From contig NC_133230.1 of assembly GCF_040436345.1 (NCBI RefSeq), positions 15,820,197-15,884,196 on the forward strand: a stretch of 64,000 bases of DNA. The letters are read 5' to 3'. The translations under genes were made by a program, and so were the position numbers. Below, piece by piece: positions 60,983-64,000 of this stretch; positions within the stretch are counted from its first letter, which is position 1, and every line of letters starts with the position of its first letter. The notes below the pieces were generated by a model that had not been told where the DNA came from, did no database searches, and saw only the letters and a list, made by a program, of their open reading frames with translations. Origin of the DNA: Pagrus major. Taxonomy: Eukaryota; Chordata; Actinopteri; Spariformes; Sparidae.

Positions 60983-63618
60983 ATTAGATTCAGTGAGCAC
61001 AGAGAAAACGTATACTTTTAGCAATGAATGTGAAAACAGCCTCTCTCTCTGCATATAGATCATCCTACGCAGTGAAGCTCGAACATTCAACTGTAGGAAC
61101 AAGAAAAAAAGCATATTATTGAACGGACGGGGGCTTAAAGACATCCTGAAACTTCCTCCAGAGCCGCAGAGGGCGTTGACGACGTTTTTTTTCAGGCTGA
61201 GCAGAACTCTACATGTTGCATACACTAAACCTCTTGTGTAAAATTGGTGGAGTGTCCCTTTAAAGAGTTCCTAATTCGAATAAAAGAATCAGAATACGCA
61301 AATATGAATGTCATGGCTGAGCTGTTATCGGCCTGATAAGATGCAGTGAGGTTGGATTTATCGTGCAGTCTTATTAGACGTTTTTTTAGACATTTCCTCA
61401 GCTAAAGTGAATCACATCAAATATCTGTAACTTCATATCTAAAACATGAGAGAAAAGAGATGTGATTCAATGCTACTCCAGAAATGAAGTAAAAAAATTC
61501 GCATCAAATTACATTTAAATCTCAAGACATACAACTGCAGTTGGTGGGGCACATTTATATCTTATGCAGTGAACCCGTCTTTGGCGGCCCCTCTCAGGGG
61601 AATGTTGCAATTCAGTGCAACTCTAATGGATTTACTGAAGTGAGGCAAAACAAACAGGGATAATCCAGGACTATGCATGAAGGGTGTTAAGAGTCTTGAA
61701 TTAAACCCCGTTAGGCCTTTTAATTATACATATTACATAATTATACAAGTTTGTTTGTTACATAACGTTATTTGAGATTCCAGATCCGTCCCTCTATTCG
61801 GAGAAGCAGACAAGGAACAGACACAAAATAAAAGCAATTTTCTTGGCGCGATGGATAAACACACGAGAAAAGAATAAACCCAACAGCTAAAGGCGACGAC
61901 AGCTGCTTCTGTGTAAGACTGAGAATGGCATGTTGGAGAGACTCCCACGCTGTTTTCACCAACGATGTCTCAACACAAGTGGATGTGAAGAGGACATTTT
62001 CCCCCTTAGGTGTGACTACGGTTTAAGAGCCACTCTGTGGGTCTGAGGACATTAGTCTAAGCTGACAGTTAAAATCAGTCAAGTGTTCAGGAGTGTTCAC
62101 TTTCTCCTCCTCTCCACTGCATGTACTCAAAAGGTATTCAACCCGTGGCTCTTTACCCGTATTACAATAGGTTTATACTTTATTTTTAATTTTACAACAA
62201 ATACAAAGTTGATTCTTGGGGTTAGAAGAACAGGTGCTGTGGTTATGGTTGCTGAATGACTAGCACTGCTGCTAATCAGTCAGTAGCCACACCTGATAGA
62301 TAATTAGTTTAAATTCTACCTTCCCTCTGAGTTTAACATGACGAAAATGGAAAGTGAGGGCAGGTGGTGAAGCCCGGGTGGCAGCCTGCAGTCAGCATAT
62401 AGCACCCACGTGAGACAGCTATAGTGAGATGAGGATTTTCACCTCAGCAGTGCCAAAGCACACAACATTTTATGGGCTTGGTTCCACGGGGTGCATTAAG
62501 AAGCCCTGCATTTTTTAGTTTTGAATAATGATTCACCTCAGTTCTGCCACTGCTACCTCCTCACTGACTGCAACTGCTCCTGTTGAGCACAGCGAACAAC
62601 ATAAAGATCTGCGCAGCTTGTGACCATCAAAATGTCACCGTGGCCGTCCCTCTGCCAGAATAATGTGCTCTGGACCTTTTTATTAGCGGGCCATGCTCCG
62701 TGCAATGAGACCCGTTATGTACTGTACAGCACTTCTCCTTTTCCTGCAGTCCTGGGGCTGTTTTCAGGCAGGAAATGTGCATTTTTAAATAGAGTGAACT
62801 TAAAGCTATGAAACCATGGCCGCTCATATATGAGATGTCTGCTATTGAAGCAGTCTTTCTTTGGTCTGAGCTGACATTTATCTAGCTCTAAAACAAGTTG
62901 TGACATTGTGCTTTTCTATTCATCTTAAACCTCTTTAAGCGACGGAAATGCGGATGAGGGACACTGAAATGTTTCCTGCCAGCAAACTGTCACATCTGTT
63001 CCTCGTCATGATCGGCCCTCCCTCACTTTTTATCCAGCGGGCTGTAACACTGCAGTTAGAAGTGTTGAGAAGAACAAAAAACGCTGTCAAGTCTACTTCA
63101 GCCCCTTAGCCCAGTCATTCTGTGCCAGATGATTTTGCCCTGAACGTATTATTTACCACCAGCGATGGAATATGAGCTACATTTGCATAAATTCCTCCCA
63201 CACATGCACACAAATTGCGGGACTCATCTCCCTGAATGCAAGGCGGAGAAAGGAAACCTTGAGATTGAATGGAGCACACGAGTGGGACTCATGCACATCA
63301 CCTTGCTTGGCAGCTCACAAAAGAAACATTTATCAAAGTGACTGCTGTAACATTTTGACAAATTCGTATTTAAAGACGTTAAAAGCTTGTTAGGAACACT
63401 CGTCTTTCCCCTTGAAGAAGTTAATTGGTCCCAGATGAGCACTGCTGTTGCTTTATCACTTTATGTCTTTATAGGAGGACAGTCTTGACATTGTCAAGGT
63501 TCCTCTGGAAAGGAAGAGAATCCATACATTAATAAACACAACCCGAGTCCCATTTAACAGCTGGTAAAAAGCCCCCTGCAAGTTAATTCAAATTACTGTC
63601 AACATAAAGAAAATGAAT
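60983..63618. other. Intergenic, no gene recognised
   Basis: Mostly AT-rich unique-looking sequence. A possible partial relative of the 324-bp element family lies at about 61120-61265 (ends TCCCTTTAAAG). Frames at 60905-61225, 61733-61962, 62620-62906 and 63172-63442 occur as opposite-strand overlaps without recognisable products. Confidence 0.4.
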
Positions 63619-63640
63619 CCCCCCCCCCCCCCCCCCCCCC
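63619..63640 (+). repeat. Poly(C) run of 22
   Basis: An uninterrupted run of 22 C residues. Runs like this are prone to length errors in sequencing, so the exact count may not be reliable. Confidence 0.95.
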
Positions 63641-63689
63641 GTATATATCTTTATTCAAAATATTTTCAAGTTAATACTTCAAACAACGA

Positions 63690-64000
63690 TTTTTCTCTTG
63701 TCGTGACACTGTGCTTATGCTTTGGTTAGGTTTACGCACAAAAACCACTTGGTTAGGGTTAGGAGAAAATCATAGTTTGGCATAAAATACCCATTTTTGT
63801 CACCACAAACAGGGATGGAGATGGTCCAGCTTCCTGTGAGAAATAGCTGGTTTCGGTTTCCACAAAAACATCTGGAAATGTCCCCAGGTCTCCTTAAAAA
63901 ACACCTGGTTTGACACCACAAAAATGGATGGAGATGGATTCACTTGCCGTGAAAAAAAAGCCAGTTTTGGTTTCCACAAGAACGGCTGGAAATGTCCTCC
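63690..64000. repeat. Tandem array of 57-bp units of two alternating types, copy 2 (cut by window end)
   Basis: It has the same leader as the 55.2-kb array (TTTGGTTAGGTTTACG, AACCACTTGGTTAGGG), then anchors at 63803, 63860, 63916 and 63974 with the same 56-58 bp steps and alternation. The array continues past base 64000. Confidence 0.85.

Overview
The window comes from a fish genome, almost certainly a teleost. Five vertebrate genes are split into many small GT-AG exons. The introns and spacers hold simple repeats, tRNA-derived SINEs, MITE-like inverted-repeat elements and dispersed repeats of types I recognise from percomorph fish genomes. There are no bacterial operons, CRISPR arrays or phage genes. 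All exon joins below were read by eye and checked for reading-frame continuity; no alignment software was used.

Layout. (1) 1-9061, + strand: the last 11 exons of ash1l, a histone H3K36 methyltransferase, covering bromodomain, PHD finger, BAH domain and C-terminus; its 3' UTR probably runs to about 11.4 kb. (2) 12422-18517, +: lrrc71, a complete 16-exon leucine-rich-repeat gene of ciliated cells, with an RFX X-box-like site just upstream. (3) 19737-20341: an inverted-repeat DNA element with an internal helix-turn-helix reading frame. (4) 21020-23245, +: rps27, a complete ribosomal protein eS27 gene with a housekeeping promoter. (5) 31775-23973, - strand: a complete nine-exon SK-type calcium-activated potassium channel gene, most like kcnn3. 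(6) 37920-53310, +: a complete ten-exon alpha7-type nicotinic acetylcholine receptor subunit, perhaps the fish-retained alpha11. (7) 53311-64000: no coding exon recognised, only 3' UTR or spacer and repeats.

The human orthologues of ash1l, lrrc71, rps27 and kcnn3 all lie in 1q21-q23, so this is a rearranged but conserved synteny block. The SK channel and the nicotinic receptor are head to head with about 6 kb between their start codons. SK channels respond to calcium and alpha7-type receptors pass calcium, but shared regulation is only a guess.

The least ordinary items are: the 605-bp element whose long arms are built from nested CTCGAGATCTCGAG palindromes; two microsatellites that run right up to functional 3' splice sites (lrrc71 exon 15 and nicotinic receptor exon 8); a 57-bp two-type alternating tandem repeat present twice behind a shared leader; and changed ligand-site or toxin-site residues in both channel genes. 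I found nothing I would call a wholly new biological system.
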